The translations under genes were made by a program, and so were the position numbers. A stretch of 6,309 nt of DNA from Thiobacillus sp. UBA2487. GTDB taxonomy: Bacteria; Pseudomonadota; Gammaproteobacteria; Burkholderiales; Sulfuriferulaceae. The stretch is taken from assembly GCA_002341815.1 (NCBI GenBank), contig DDOT01000114.1, positions 2,079 to 8,387 on the forward strand. Direction: 5' to 3'. This document shows positions 1 through 6,309 of the stretch, piece after piece (position 1 is the stretch's first letter; each line of letters opens with the position of its first letter). Under the pieces are notes generated by a model. The model did no database searches. It saw only the letters and a list, made by a program, of their open reading frames with translations, and was not told where the DNA came from.

Positions 1-2457
1 GTTCCATCGTCAGGTATTGCGAACCAATATCCCAGGAGAAACGGCCAGTATTCTGGCGCAATGCCAACTGAAGAAAACGTCACATTTACTTCAATCGATG
101 GCCGCCCCAGTATCGAAGCATTAGCGCCCATCACAGGCGAGACGTTTGACCCACAGACCGGAAAGCCCGTCATCAAACAACTGGGCTTCGTTTCAATCGT
201 CAGCCAACTTAATCTCCCCTTTATTCAACAACTGTCCAGCATCACCAACACTGCCATTAATTTGTTTGCCGCCGGCAAATTGGTCACGGGAACACTGCCC
301 GATTACGCCACGCCACAATGGGGAAGCCGTATTGGACAACCAACACAAAATGAAATTAAAATCAATGGGGTCGGCTATTATCAACTGATCATTCCCTTAA
401 AAAACCAACACGGGTTGGCCGGTGCAATCGCATTGTTGCAGTCCAGCACCAGTGTCAAAAGAAATACGTGGCAAATGATCGGCATGCTGTGGCTGATTAC
501 CGGAGCAAGCCTGATCTTCATTTTCCCCTTGGTCTGGTACTTTGCCTCATCGCTGGCCCACCCCATCACCGCGCTATCCGGCATCTTTCGCGACCTGACC
601 AAAGGCAATGCACTGACGCGCGAAGAATTGGCTCAAATCGACAGGAGCAGATTACGTCATGATGAACTTGGCGAGCTTGCCCGCAGCTTCATGTCGATGA
701 ACGACGCAATCAACCAAAAAATAAATCTGATCAATGAATTAAACGCTTCATTGGAGCAGAAAGTCGCTGATAGAACCTCAGCCCTGGTTGCTCGTGAACA
801 AGAAGCCCGTACGGTAATTGAAAACTCGCCTGACTCGATCTCGCGTTATTTACCAGATGGCCGACGAATTTACGCCAACCCGGCTTTAATCGCGATGACC
901 GAGGGAGGTGAAGATGCGCTACTCGGTAAAACACCATCCGAAAGCCCCGGCGGTTCGAACGCAGAACTGTATGAGCAAAAAATTCGGGAAGTCTTTAGTT
1001 CCGGCAGAAATAAACAGTTTGAACTGCGCTGGCATGATCGGTTTGGCAGAGAGGTTTGCAGTCATATTCGACTGACCCCCGAGTTCGACCTCGCCGGCAA
1101 CGTTGTCACCGTACTGGCCATTGGCCGCGACATTACCGAACGACTGGAATTTGAAAAAACCATCTGGGAACAAGCTAACTTTGACATACTCACCAAATTA
1201 CCCAACCGTCAAATGTTTTACGACAGATTGCAACAAGAAGCACAACTGGTCACGCGGTCAGGAAAATCGTTGGCCTTGTTGCTGGTTGATCTGGATCACT
1301 TCAAAGAGGTAAATGACACACTGGGGCACGATATCGGCGACTTGTTGTTGATTGAGGCTGCCAGACGCATTAGTCGCAGTGTACGTGCATCCGATACGGT
1401 TGCGCGCTTGGGTGGTGATGAATTTACCGTCATACTTTCCGAGCTGGACGATACGGCAATTGCCAGTCGTATCGCCCAAAACATCATAGACAAACTGGCC
1501 GATCCTTTCATGTTAGGTATTGAAAAAACCTACATTTCCGCCAGCATCGGCTTGTCGTTTTATCCGGACGATACCAATGAGCTGGATGTTTTATTCAAAA
1601 ATGCAGACCAGGCCATGTACGCGGCAAAAAATTCTGGCCGCAATCGCTTCAGCTATTTCACTCAGGATTTGCAGGAGGCGGCACAGATTCGCCTGCGGCT
1701 CACCAATGACTTGCGAACAGCCCTGTCCGGCAACCAGTTCATCGTTGTTTACCAACCGATCATCGAGCTTGAATCTGGCCGCATGCACAAGGCTGAAGCG
1801 TTACTGCGCTGGCAACATCCGGAGCGCGGCATGATCGATCCATCAGGATTTATCGGACTGGCGGAAGAAACCGGATTGATTCGGGCCATCGGTGATTGGG
1901 TGTTTCAGCAAGCGGTTGCCCGGGCGTTAATCTGGCGCAGCTACATACCGGATTTCCAGATCAGTATTAATAAATCTCCTGCGCAACTCCATCAAGAAGA
2001 ACAATTATCCTGGACGGACTATCTGCAACAACAAGGGCTTGACCCATCCGCTATTGCGGTTGAAATTACCGAAGGATTGCTGCTCAATCCCGAACCAGAT
2101 GTCAATGCAAGACTGATGCGACTCAGGAATGCGGGCATCCAACTGGCCATTGATGACTTTGGTACGGGATATTCATCGCTATCCTACATCAGGCGTTTTG
2201 ATATTGATTACATCAAGATTGATCAATCTTACGTCCAACACCTTGAAACAGACCCCGGCGATGTGTCTTTATGCGAAGCCATCATTGCCATGGCACACAA
2301 GCTTGACATCAAGGTTGTTGCTGAAGGTGTAGAAACCGCTGGACAACTTGATGTACTTGCTTCGCGGGGCTGTGATTACATACAAGGCTATCTGTTCTCA
2401 AAACCGCTGACGGCCGAGGCGTTTTTTCAACAGTATATGCAACACGCGGCAGAATAA
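1..2457 (+). CDS. Membrane-bound sensor HAMP-PAS-GGDEF-EAL protein (c-di-GMP cyclase/phosphodiesterase), 5' partial
   Basis: Predicted inner-membrane protein that makes and/or degrades cyclic di-GMP in response to a periplasmic signal. The frame is open from base 1, and the ATG at 61 has no well-placed ribosome site (AGGAGA ends about 21 bases upstream), so the gene starts before the window. Numbering from the ATG at 61: residues 1-135 are the end of an extracytoplasmic sensor (Cache-like by position only), 138-160 a membrane helix, about 160-220 HAMP with a rather long connector, 220-245 a short coiled coil, 245-362 PAS ending in RDITER, 366-530 GGDEF, 545-790 EAL. The cyclase signature GGDEF is intact at 451-455, with an RxxD inhibitory site at R442-D445. 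The phosphodiesterase motifs are also intact: EAL 579-581, N637, E668, DDFGTGYSS from 698, K719, E755/E758 and QGYLF 775-779. Both activities are therefore possible; which dominates, and the ligand, cannot be read from sequence. An upstream N-terminal membrane helix is expected. Domain calls are secure. Confidence 0.95.
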   Translation, partial: VPSSGIANQYPRRNGQYSGAMPTEENVTFTSIDGRPSIEALAPITGETFDPQTGKPVIKQLGFVSIVSQLNLPFIQQLSSITNTAINLFAAGKLVTGTLPDYATPQWGSRIGQPTQNEIKINGVGYYQLIIPLKNQHGLAGAIALLQSSTSVKRNTWQMIGMLWLITGASLIFIFPLVWYFASSLAHPITALSGIFRDLTKGNALTREELAQIDRSRLRHDELGELARSFMSMNDAINQKINLINELNASLEQKVADRTSALVAREQEARTVIENSPDSISRYLPDGRRIYANPALIAMTEGGEDALLGKTPSESPGGSNAELYEQKIREVFSSGRNKQFELRWHDRFGREVCSHIRLTPEFDLAGNVVTVLAIGRDITERLEFEKTIWEQANFDILTKLPNRQMFYDRLQQEAQLVTRSGKSLALLLVDLDHFKEVNDTLGHDIGDLLLIEAARRISRSVRASDTVARLGGDEFTVILSELDDTAIASRIAQNIIDKLADPFMLGIEKTYISASIGLSFYPDDTNELDVLFKNADQAMYAAKNSGRNRFSYFTQDLQEAAQIRLRLTNDLRTALSGNQFIVVYQPIIELESGRMHKAEALLRWQHPERGMIDPSGFIGLAEETGLIRAIGDWVFQQAVARALIWRSYIPDFQISINKSPAQLHQEEQLSWTDYLQQQGLDPSAIAVEITEGLLLNPEPDVNARLMRLRNAGIQLAIDDFGTGYSSLSYIRRFDIDYIKIDQSYVQHLETDPGDVSLCEAIIAMAHKLDIKVVAEGVETAGQLDVLASRGCDYIQGYLFSKPLTAEAFFQQYMQHAAE

Positions 2458-2464
2458 GTGCCAT

Positions 2465-2492
2465 TTCAAAATCAGACGATACCGCGTAGCAT
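2465..2492 (+). promoter_or_regulatory. Weak sigma70-like promoter candidate before ybjQ
   Basis: In the 62-base gap after the GGDEF-EAL gene, TTCAAA (2465-2470) and TAGCAT (2487-2492) are separated by 16 bases. Each matches the consensus at four of six positions, and the start of transcription would fall about 20 bases before ybjQ. Such matches arise easily by chance, and ybjQ could instead be read through from the upstream gene. No terminator hairpin separates the two. Confidence 0.2.
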
Positions 2493-2508
2493 TACATCAT
2501 TGCCTTGC

Positions 2509-2513
2509 AGGAG
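2509..2513 (+). promoter_or_regulatory. Ribosome binding site that fixes the ybjQ start
   Basis: AGGAG lies 6 bases before the ATG at 2520. This favours that ATG over the in-frame TTG at 2505, because the TTG start would place the AGGAG inside the coding region. Confidence 0.75.
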
Positions 2514-2519
2514 TACAAC

Positions 2520-2843
2520 ATGCTGGTTGTCACCACAGAAAACATCCCCGGCTACCGGGTGATGAGTGTCAAAGGACAGGTTTATGGTGTCACCGTTCGA
2601 TCTCGCGGCGTGGGCGGCAATTTTATGGCCTCACTGCGCACCATTTTTGGTGGGGAAATTACCGAATATACCGTGATGCTGGAACAGGCACGGCGTCACG
2701 CGATTGACCGTATGGTGAAAAATGCAAACATGATGGGCGCCAATGCGATTATTATGGCGCGCTTTGACAGCAGCGAAATTGGGCAAATGATGAGCGAAAT
2801 TGTGGCGTATGGTACGGCTGTGTTAATAGAACCTTTATCCTGA
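2520..2843 (+). CDS. ybjQ: YbjQ/UPF0145 (DUF74) family protein
   Basis: Small cytoplasmic protein of the YbjQ/UPF0145 family, called a 'heavy-metal-binding domain' family in some databases; its biochemical role is not established. Starting at the ATG at 2520 gives 107 residues, the same length as E. coli YbjQ as I recall it. Family features visible are an N-terminal strand followed by the IPGYRV segment, a VYGVTVRSRGVGGNF stretch, then RTIFGGEITEYT, a helix with LEQARRHAIDRM, the MGANAIIMARFD motif, and a closing AYGTAVLIEP strand. There is no signal peptide, membrane segment or cysteine. The next gene follows after 8 bases, so the two are likely co-transcribed. Family assignment is confident from the GG(E/R)..EY and GA(N/D)A(I/V) signatures; the symbol is given by family, and function is not inferred. 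Confidence 0.88.
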   Translation: MLVVTTENIPGYRVMSVKGQVYGVTVRSRGVGGNFMASLRTIFGGEITEYTVMLEQARRHAIDRMVKNANMMGANAIIMARFDSSEIGQMMSEIVAYGTAVLIEPLS

Positions 2844-2851
2844 AAGCGGAT

Positions 2852-3130
2852 ATGTTAAAAACGATTGCGTTGATCTTTCTGGGCCTGCTCACGCTGGCTG
2901 GCGCTGCCTTGGCTGCGTTAGGCAAACTGCCTGCCATTCATCTTGTTTTAATACCGGGGCTGCTGATCCTGGCCATTGTGTATGAGAAGGTATTTTATAT
3001 CCGCAAACCGCCTGCCAGCGCGCAACTGGAAAGCACCGGTGAGCGTTTTATCGATCCAGCCTCTGGCCAACCAACCGAAGTCACCTATGACCCGGCTACT
3101 GGTGAACGGTATTACAACCAACAGGATTGA
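2852..3130 (+). CDS. Small predicted membrane protein of unknown function with DPA(S/T)G tail repeat
   Basis: I do not recognise this 92-residue protein. Residues 3-23 and 26-46 are strongly hydrophobic, separated by a short GK turn, so two membrane helices forming a hairpin are likely. Alternatively the first could be a signal peptide, with small residues GAALAA near 17-22, followed by one anchor. Residues 50-54 are basic and proline-rich (IRKPP), which fits a cytoplasmic side. The polar tail (55-92) contains an imperfect repeat, TGERF-IDPASG then YDPATGERYY, suggesting a pair of beta-turns. It begins 8 bases after the ybjQ stop with only a weak ribosome site, consistent with translational coupling to ybjQ. 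Its 3' end converges on corC. Membrane location is inferred; no function is proposed. Confidence 0.75.
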   Translation: MLKTIALIFLGLLTLAGAALAALGKLPAIHLVLIPGLLILAIVYEKVFYIRKPPASAQLESTGERFIDPASGQPTEVTYDPATGERYYNQQD

Positions 3131-3154
3131 ACCGATACCGCCATTATTCATGGC

Positions 3155-3170
3155 AAAAAACGCTTTCGCT
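3155..3170 (-). terminator. Weak candidate terminator after corC
   Basis: Read on the minus strand, the bases after the corC stop are GCGAAAGC, which can fold as a 2-bp stem with a GAAA loop, then G and six T residues (3160-3155). The T run is the right signal for intrinsic termination, but the stem is far shorter than normal and the neighbouring palindrome GCTGATCAGC (3169-3178) adds little. It is a possible weak terminator only; no better one exists in the 42-base gap on either strand. Confidence 0.25.
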
Positions 3171-3172
3171 GA

Positions 3173-4018
3173 TCAGCTATCGGCAACAGGCAGCGCGCCA
3201 TTCTTTTCCACCAGCAGCGTATGCACCCGCCGACTGTCAGCACGCAACACTTCAAACTGAAAACCATCAATTTGGGTGGTTTCACCTCGCTTAGGCATGT
3301 GGCCAAAGCGTGACAACACCAAACCGCCGATAGTGCCAAATTCTTCATCGGCAAAGTGGCTGCCAAATGCCTCATTAAACGCTTCCAGCTCAGTCACGGC
3401 TTTCACACGAAAACGCCCGCCTTTATCTTGAATGATGTACGCTTCTTCATCTTCAAAATCGTATTCATCTTCGATTTCGCCGACAATCTGCTCCAATACA
3501 TCTTCGATGGTCACCAAGCCGGCCACACCACCATACTCATCCACCACGATCGCCATATGATTGCGGCTGGCACGAAATTCACGCAACAACACATTCAAGC
3601 GCTTTGATTCCGGAATAAATACCGCCGGGCGCAGCATTTCACGCAAGTGAAAGCCGCTTTTGGCATAGTACTGCAACAAATCTTTGGCCAGCAGAATGCC
3701 GATAACATCATCTTTGTTGCGATCCACCACCGGAAAACGCGAGTGCGCGGTTTCAATCACCACCGGGATAATGGCATCAATTGGATCATTGATATCAATC
3801 ACATCCATCTGTGCACGCGGCACCATGATCCGACGCACCTGTTCTTCAGACACATCCAGCACGCCATAAATCATGTCCAACGCATCACGATCCATCAGCC
3901 CATGTTCCTGCGCCGAACGGAGGATGGCGCGCAAATCATCGCGGGTTTCAAGCTCATCATCGTGGCTGAGCCACGCGCCAATGCGCTCAATCCAGCCTGG
4001 TTTTGGCGATTCTTCCAT
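3173..4018 (-). CDS. corC: CorC/YbeX family CBS-domain protein (Mg2+/Co2+ efflux, ribosome-linked)
   Basis: Cytoplasmic protein of the CorC/YbeX family, classically tied to CorA-dependent Mg2+/Co2+ efflux and, in E. coli, to rRNA and ribosome metabolism. From the ATG at 4018 it has 281 residues, close to E. coli CorC (about 292). An acidic N-terminal segment leads into MVPRAQMDVI, then CBS 1 (about 66-121, with the AHSRFPVV nucleotide-site motif), CBS 2 (about 129-186, with MAIVVDEYGGVAGLVTIED), an acidic linker GEIEDEYDFEDEE, and the CorC_HlyC C-terminal domain (about 199-276, with ADEEFGTIGGLV and GHMPKRGE). There is no membrane helix, so it is the soluble CorC type, not the DUF21-bearing CorB/HlyC type. 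The ATG lies two bases after the ybeY stop; an in-frame GTG at 4030 with AGGA six bases ahead is an equally credible start giving 285 residues. It is last in the miaB-phoH-ybeY-corC unit. Confidence 0.93.
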   Translation of the reverse strand: MEESPKPGWIERIGAWLSHDDELETRDDLRAILRSAQEHGLMDRDALDMIYGVLDVSEEQVRRIMVPRAQMDVIDINDPIDAIIPVVIETAHSRFPVVDRNKDDVIGILLAKDLLQYYAKSGFHLREMLRPAVFIPESKRLNVLLREFRASRNHMAIVVDEYGGVAGLVTIEDVLEQIVGEIEDEYDFEDEEAYIIQDKGGRFRVKAVTELEAFNEAFGSHFADEEFGTIGGLVLSRFGHMPKRGETTQIDGFQFEVLRADSRRVHTLLVEKNGALPVADS

Positions 4019-4020
4019 GG

Positions 4021-4500
4021 TCAGGGACACTCCCTGTCCTGATACGGATCCGCATAACCTAAATCGGCCATGATACTGATTTCCAATTGTTCCATAATGT
4101 CTGCTTCGTCATCTTGTTGATGGTCATAACCGTGCAGATGCAACACGCCATGCACCATCAGATGAACATAGTGTGCCATGAGCGATTTGCCTTGTGCCTG
4201 TGCCTCACGCTCAACCACCGGCACACAAATCACCAAATCACCCATCACGACCGGATGGGTTTCGTAAACAAACGATAGCACATTTGTTGCGTAATCTTTA
4301 TGACGGTAGCTGTGGTTCAGCGCGCGCCCTTCATCCTCACCCACCATACGCAATGTGATCTGCGCATCTCTCTGCAATGTTGCACGCATCACCCGCACAA
4401 TATCGGCACGCAAGGGTGCGCCAAGCGCCCGAACGGCACGCTGCACGCTCAATGCAAGCGCCGGCTTAGGCGCTGGTTTTTTGTTGGTCTCGTTGTTCAT
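4021..4500 (-). CDS. ybeY: Endoribonuclease YbeY (rRNA maturation RNase)
   Basis: Single-strand endoribonuclease that takes part in 16S rRNA 3'-end maturation and in removal of defective 70S ribosomes together with RNase R. The 159-residue product has the diagnostic zinc site HGxLHLxGYDH with metal ligands H117, H121 and H127. The conserved arginine of the catalytic pocket is R51 (ITLRMV), and [13 protein letters not shown] (65-77) and GDLVIC (87-92) match the family core, so it should be active. The length agrees with E. coli YbeY (155). The ATG at 4500 has no Shine-Dalgarno sequence and lies inside the end of phoH, overlapping by 35 bases, so initiation probably depends on ribosomes translating phoH. 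The N-terminal 14 residues, rich in N, K and P, are not part of the conserved fold and sit in the overlap, so a later non-ATG start (TTG at residue 17) is possible but has no ribosome site. Confidence 0.95.
   Translation of the reverse strand: MNNETNKKPAPKPALALSVQRAVRALGAPLRADIVRVMRATLQRDAQITLRMVGEDEGRALNHSYRHKDYATNVLSFVYETHPVVMGDLVICVPVVEREAQAQGKSLMAHYVHLMVHGVLHLHGYDHQQDDEADIMEQLEISIMADLGYADPYQDRECP
4022..4036 (-). repeat. Perfect inverted repeat (hairpin) over the ybeY stop/corC start
   Basis: On the minus strand CAGGGA-GTG-TCCCTG forms a perfect 6-bp stem with a 3-base loop. The loop is the alternative GTG start codon of corC (4030-4028), the 5' arm holds the purine-rich ribosome-site candidate, and the 3' arm reaches into the ybeY TGA stop (4023-4021). 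The structure is directly visible; a regulatory role is inference. Confidence 0.55.
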
Positions 4501-5407
4501 ACGCGTTCACAATGCGCGCCACCAACGGGTGACGCACCACATCCTCGGCCTGAAACCAGGTAAAACCGATGCCACGCACATCTTTCAACACCTCGCTGGC
4601 ATCAAGCAACCCGCTTTTTTGATGACGTGCCAGATCAACTTGCGTCATATCGCCGGTAATCACTGCACGCGAACCAAAACCAATCCGGGTCAGAAACATT
4701 TTCATCTGTTCCGGGGTGGTGTTTTGCGCCTCATCCAGAATGATAAACGCATGATTCAGCGTCCGACCTCGCATATACGCCAGCGGCGCCAATTCAATGA
4801 CGCCACGTTCAAGCAAGCGATGCATTTTGTCAGATCCCATCAAATCATACAGGGCATCATACAACGGGCGTAAATAAGGATCGATTTTCTGTGCCAGATC
4901 ACCAGGCAAAAAACCCAGTCGCTCACCTGCTTCAACGGCAGGGCGGGTTAAAATGATGCGCCTGACCGTTTCGCGTTCTAATGCATCCACCGCACTCGCC
5001 ACAGCCAAAAAGGTTTTTCCCGTCCCAGCCGGTCCGATACCGAAACTGATGTCGTGTGCCTGAATTTGCGCCAGATAATCATTTTGCCGAGGGGTCCTGC
5101 CCCGCAAATCCTGACGTCGGGTCAGCAACCCAACCGGCGCTTGTGGCGATGCGCCATGCGTGGCCTCAATCAAGGCCAATTGAATGGTTTCAATACCAAT
5201 CGGCTGATCAGCCCGCGCATAGCATTGTTCCAGCAACAGTGCCGCACGTTGCGTGGCATCTTGCGCACCGGTAATGGAAAAATGCTCGCCACGCCGCGCA
5301 ATGCCGACATCCAGTGCGGTTTCGATCTGGCGCAGATTTTCTTCCAGCGCGCCGCACAAATTAGCCAACCGGTGGTTGTCGACCGGGGAAAAACTGATTC
5401 TGTTCAC
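4466..5407 (-). CDS. ybeZ: PhoH-like ATPase YbeZ
   Basis: Cytoplasmic P-loop ATPase of the PhoH/YbeZ family, related to the superfamily 1 helicase core. YbeZ proteins bind YbeY and are linked to ribosome maturation. The 313 residues show an N-terminal region (1-85, KH-like RNA-binding fold by family knowledge), then the PhoH domain: RTPRQNDYL (104-112), Walker A GPAGTGKT (125-132), [19 protein letters not shown] (152-170), [10 protein letters not shown] (212-221), Walker B IILDEAQN (222-229), the sensor-like TGDMTQVDL (251-259) and RHPLV (292-296). All catalytic motifs are intact. It starts at GTG 5407, which overlaps the miaB TGA by four bases (GTGA); GGTGAG lies 8 bases ahead as ribosome site. 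Its end overlaps ybeY by 35 bases. The tight linkage to ybeY fits the known protein partnership. Confidence 0.95.
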   Translation of the reverse strand: MNRISFSPVDNHRLANLCGALEENLRQIETALDVGIARRGEHFSITGAQDATQRAALLLEQCYARADQPIGIETIQLALIEATHGASPQAPVGLLTRRQDLRGRTPRQNDYLAQIQAHDISFGIGPAGTGKTFLAVASAVDALERETVRRIILTRPAVEAGERLGFLPGDLAQKIDPYLRPLYDALYDLMGSDKMHRLLERGVIELAPLAYMRGRTLNHAFIILDEAQNTTPEQMKMFLTRIGFGSRAVITGDMTQVDLARHQKSGLLDASEVLKDVRGIGFTWFQAEDVVRHPLVARIVNAYEQRDQQKTSA

Positions 5408-6309
5408 GCGACACGCTCACCGCGCAACAAATGCGTTTGGACTTCCAAAACCTGTACATCAACAAACTGGCCGATCCAATCGGCATCACCCAGAAAATTA
5501 ATGATGCGATTATTGGCACTGCGACCAATCAGTTCCTTGCCATCCCGCCGAGCAATTCCTTCGACCAAAACCCGCTGAGTGGTGCCTGCCATGCGTTCGG
5601 CCACTGCAATCACCCCGCGCTCCAACACCGCCTGCAAGCGATGCAATCGGTCTTGTTTTTGTTCCAACGGCACATCATCCACTAAATCTGCGGCTGGCGT
5701 GCCCGGACGTTTGCTGTACACAAAACTATAGGAAATATCAAAACCGATGTTTTCTACCAAATCCAGCGTGGCCTGAAAATCGGCTTCGGTTTCACCCGGA
5801 AAACCGACAATAAAATCGGATGAAATACTGATATCGGGACGTGCCTGACGCAAGCGACGAATGATCGACTTGTATTCCAGCACCGTGTAACCGCGCTTCA
5901 TGGCTGACAGTACGCGATCGGAGCCACATTGCACCGGCAAGTGCAGGTGGGCGGCCAAACGCGGCAAGCGGGCATGCGCCTCGATCAGACGATCCGTGAA
6001 TTCACGTGGGTGACTGGTGGTGTAGCGAATTCGCTCAAGGCCCGGAATTTCGTGCACATAGGTGAGCAACAGGGCAAAATCAGCGATTTCACCGTCTTGC
6101 ATGCGCCCGCGATAGGCGTTGACATTTTGCCCCAGCAAGGTGATTTCACGCACGCCCTGCATGACCAAACTGGCAATTTCTGTCAGTACATCATCCAGCG
6201 GCCTTGAAACCTCTTCGCCGCGCGTATACGGCACCACACAAAAAGTGCAATATTTTGAACAGCCTTCCATCACTGACACAAAGGCGGTTACCCCTTCGCG
6301 GCGCGGCGC
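5404..6309 (-). CDS. miaB: tRNA-2-methylthio-N6-dimethylallyladenosine synthase MiaB, 5' partial
   Basis: Radical-SAM methylthiotransferase that adds a 2-methylthio group to i6A at position 37 of tRNAs reading UNN codons, using two [4Fe-4S] clusters. The frame is open to the right edge (in-window start [10 protein letters not shown]), so the GTG at 6279 is internal and about 150 residues, including the N-terminal UPF0004 domain with its three cluster cysteines, lie outside. In the visible 301 residues the radical-SAM cluster motif is C17-x3-C21-x2-C24 followed by [13 protein letters not shown]. Further core motifs are LLGQNVNAY (58-66), HLPVQCGSD (123-131), [12 protein letters not shown] (163-174) and YSKRPGTPA (198-206); a TRAM RNA-binding domain closes the protein (about 243-300). 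GEEVSRP and NNR(I/V)(I/V)NF support MiaB over RimO or MtaB. The visible protein ends soon after the TRAM domain. It is the most upstream gene seen of the minus-strand cluster. Confidence 0.95.
   Translation of the reverse strand, partial: APRREGVTAFVSVMEGCSKYCTFCVVPYTRGEEVSRPLDDVLTEIASLVMQGVREITLLGQNVNAYRGRMQDGEIADFALLLTYVHEIPGLERIRYTTSHPREFTDRLIEAHARLPRLAAHLHLPVQCGSDRVLSAMKRGYTVLEYKSIIRRLRQARPDISISSDFIVGFPGETEADFQATLDLVENIGFDISYSFVYSKRPGTPAADLVDDVPLEQKQDRLHRLQAVLERGVIAVAERMAGTTQRVLVEGIARRDGKELIGRSANNRIINFLGDADWIGQFVDVQVLEVQTHLLRGERVA

Noticed and set aside
2505..2519. TTG at 2505 as the ybjQ start (112 residues)
   Set aside because: The AGGAG at 2509-2513 is correctly spaced for the ATG at 2520, and the resulting 107 residues match the family length.
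3140..3160. GCCAT-TATTC-ATGGC hairpin with an A6 run as an intrinsic terminator
   Set aside because: The stem is only 5 bp. On the plus strand it is followed by A rather than T; on the minus strand the T run comes before the hairpin, not after it.
3169..3178. Palindrome GCTGATCAGC at the corC stop codon as an operator
   Set aside because: A 10-base palindrome in the last codons of a gene is expected by chance at this scale, and no promoter lies beside it.
3647..4042. Plus-strand reading frame (131 residues) opposite corC
   Set aside because: Antisense shadow of the CBS domains; its many His and Ile residues reflect reversed Asp, Met and Val codons.
4355..4873. Plus-strand reading frame (172 residues) opposite ybeY and phoH
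   Set aside because: It lies across conserved coding sequence on the other strand and is rich in His, Arg and Thr, as expected from antisense reading; there is no ribosome site or recognisable domain.
5054..5578. Long plus-strand reading frame (174 residues) opposite phoH and miaB
   Set aside because: It is antisense to two genes with intact family motifs, matches no family I know, and has composition typical of a shadow frame.
5404..6279. GTG at 6279 as a genuine start giving a short MiaB lacking its N-terminal domain
   Set aside because: The frame continues to the window edge with the conserved [14 protein letters not shown] segment, so this is an edge effect and not a truncated gene.

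Overview
The window looks like chromosomal DNA from a proteobacterium, most likely a betaproteobacterium. The gene order miaB-phoH/ybeZ-ybeY-corC/ybeX on the minus strand is a hallmark of Beta- and Gammaproteobacteria, and the YbeY and PhoH sequences read as betaproteobacterial. This assignment comes from remembered family sequences, not from a search, and I cannot name a genus. No RNA gene, CRISPR array, insertion sequence or prophage gene is visible. The window is almost fully coding, and the longest gap between genes is 62 bases.

Plus strand, left part (1-3130). The window opens inside a large membrane-bound c-di-GMP signalling protein: periplasmic sensor, membrane helix, HAMP, PAS, GGDEF, EAL. 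Its true start lies before base 1. After 62 bases come a YbjQ/UPF0145-family gene and, 8 bases later, a 92-residue predicted membrane protein of unknown function. These two are closely spaced and probably form one transcription unit.

Minus strand, right part (3173-6309). Transcription runs from right to left: miaB (5' end beyond the window), phoH/ybeZ, ybeY and corC/ybeX. Neighbouring genes overlap or nearly touch: 4 bases at miaB/phoH, 35 bases at phoH/ybeY, and either a 2-base gap or a 10-base overlap at ybeY/corC, depending on the corC start. This indicates one polycistronic, translationally coupled unit. The genes share an RNA and translation theme. MiaB modifies tRNA position 37, PhoH/YbeZ is an RNA-linked ATPase that partners YbeY, YbeY is an endoribonuclease for 16S rRNA maturation and ribosome quality control, and CorC/YbeX is a CBS-domain protein linked to Mg2+ efflux and ribosome metabolism. 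The lnt gene that usually follows corC is not here; corC instead converges on the small membrane-protein gene across 42 bases.

The region is mainly housekeeping and I found no convincing undescribed system. The points most worth a second look are a perfect hairpin over the ybeY stop/corC start, the missing lnt, and the uncharacterised small membrane protein with a repeated DPA(S/T)G tail next to ybjQ.
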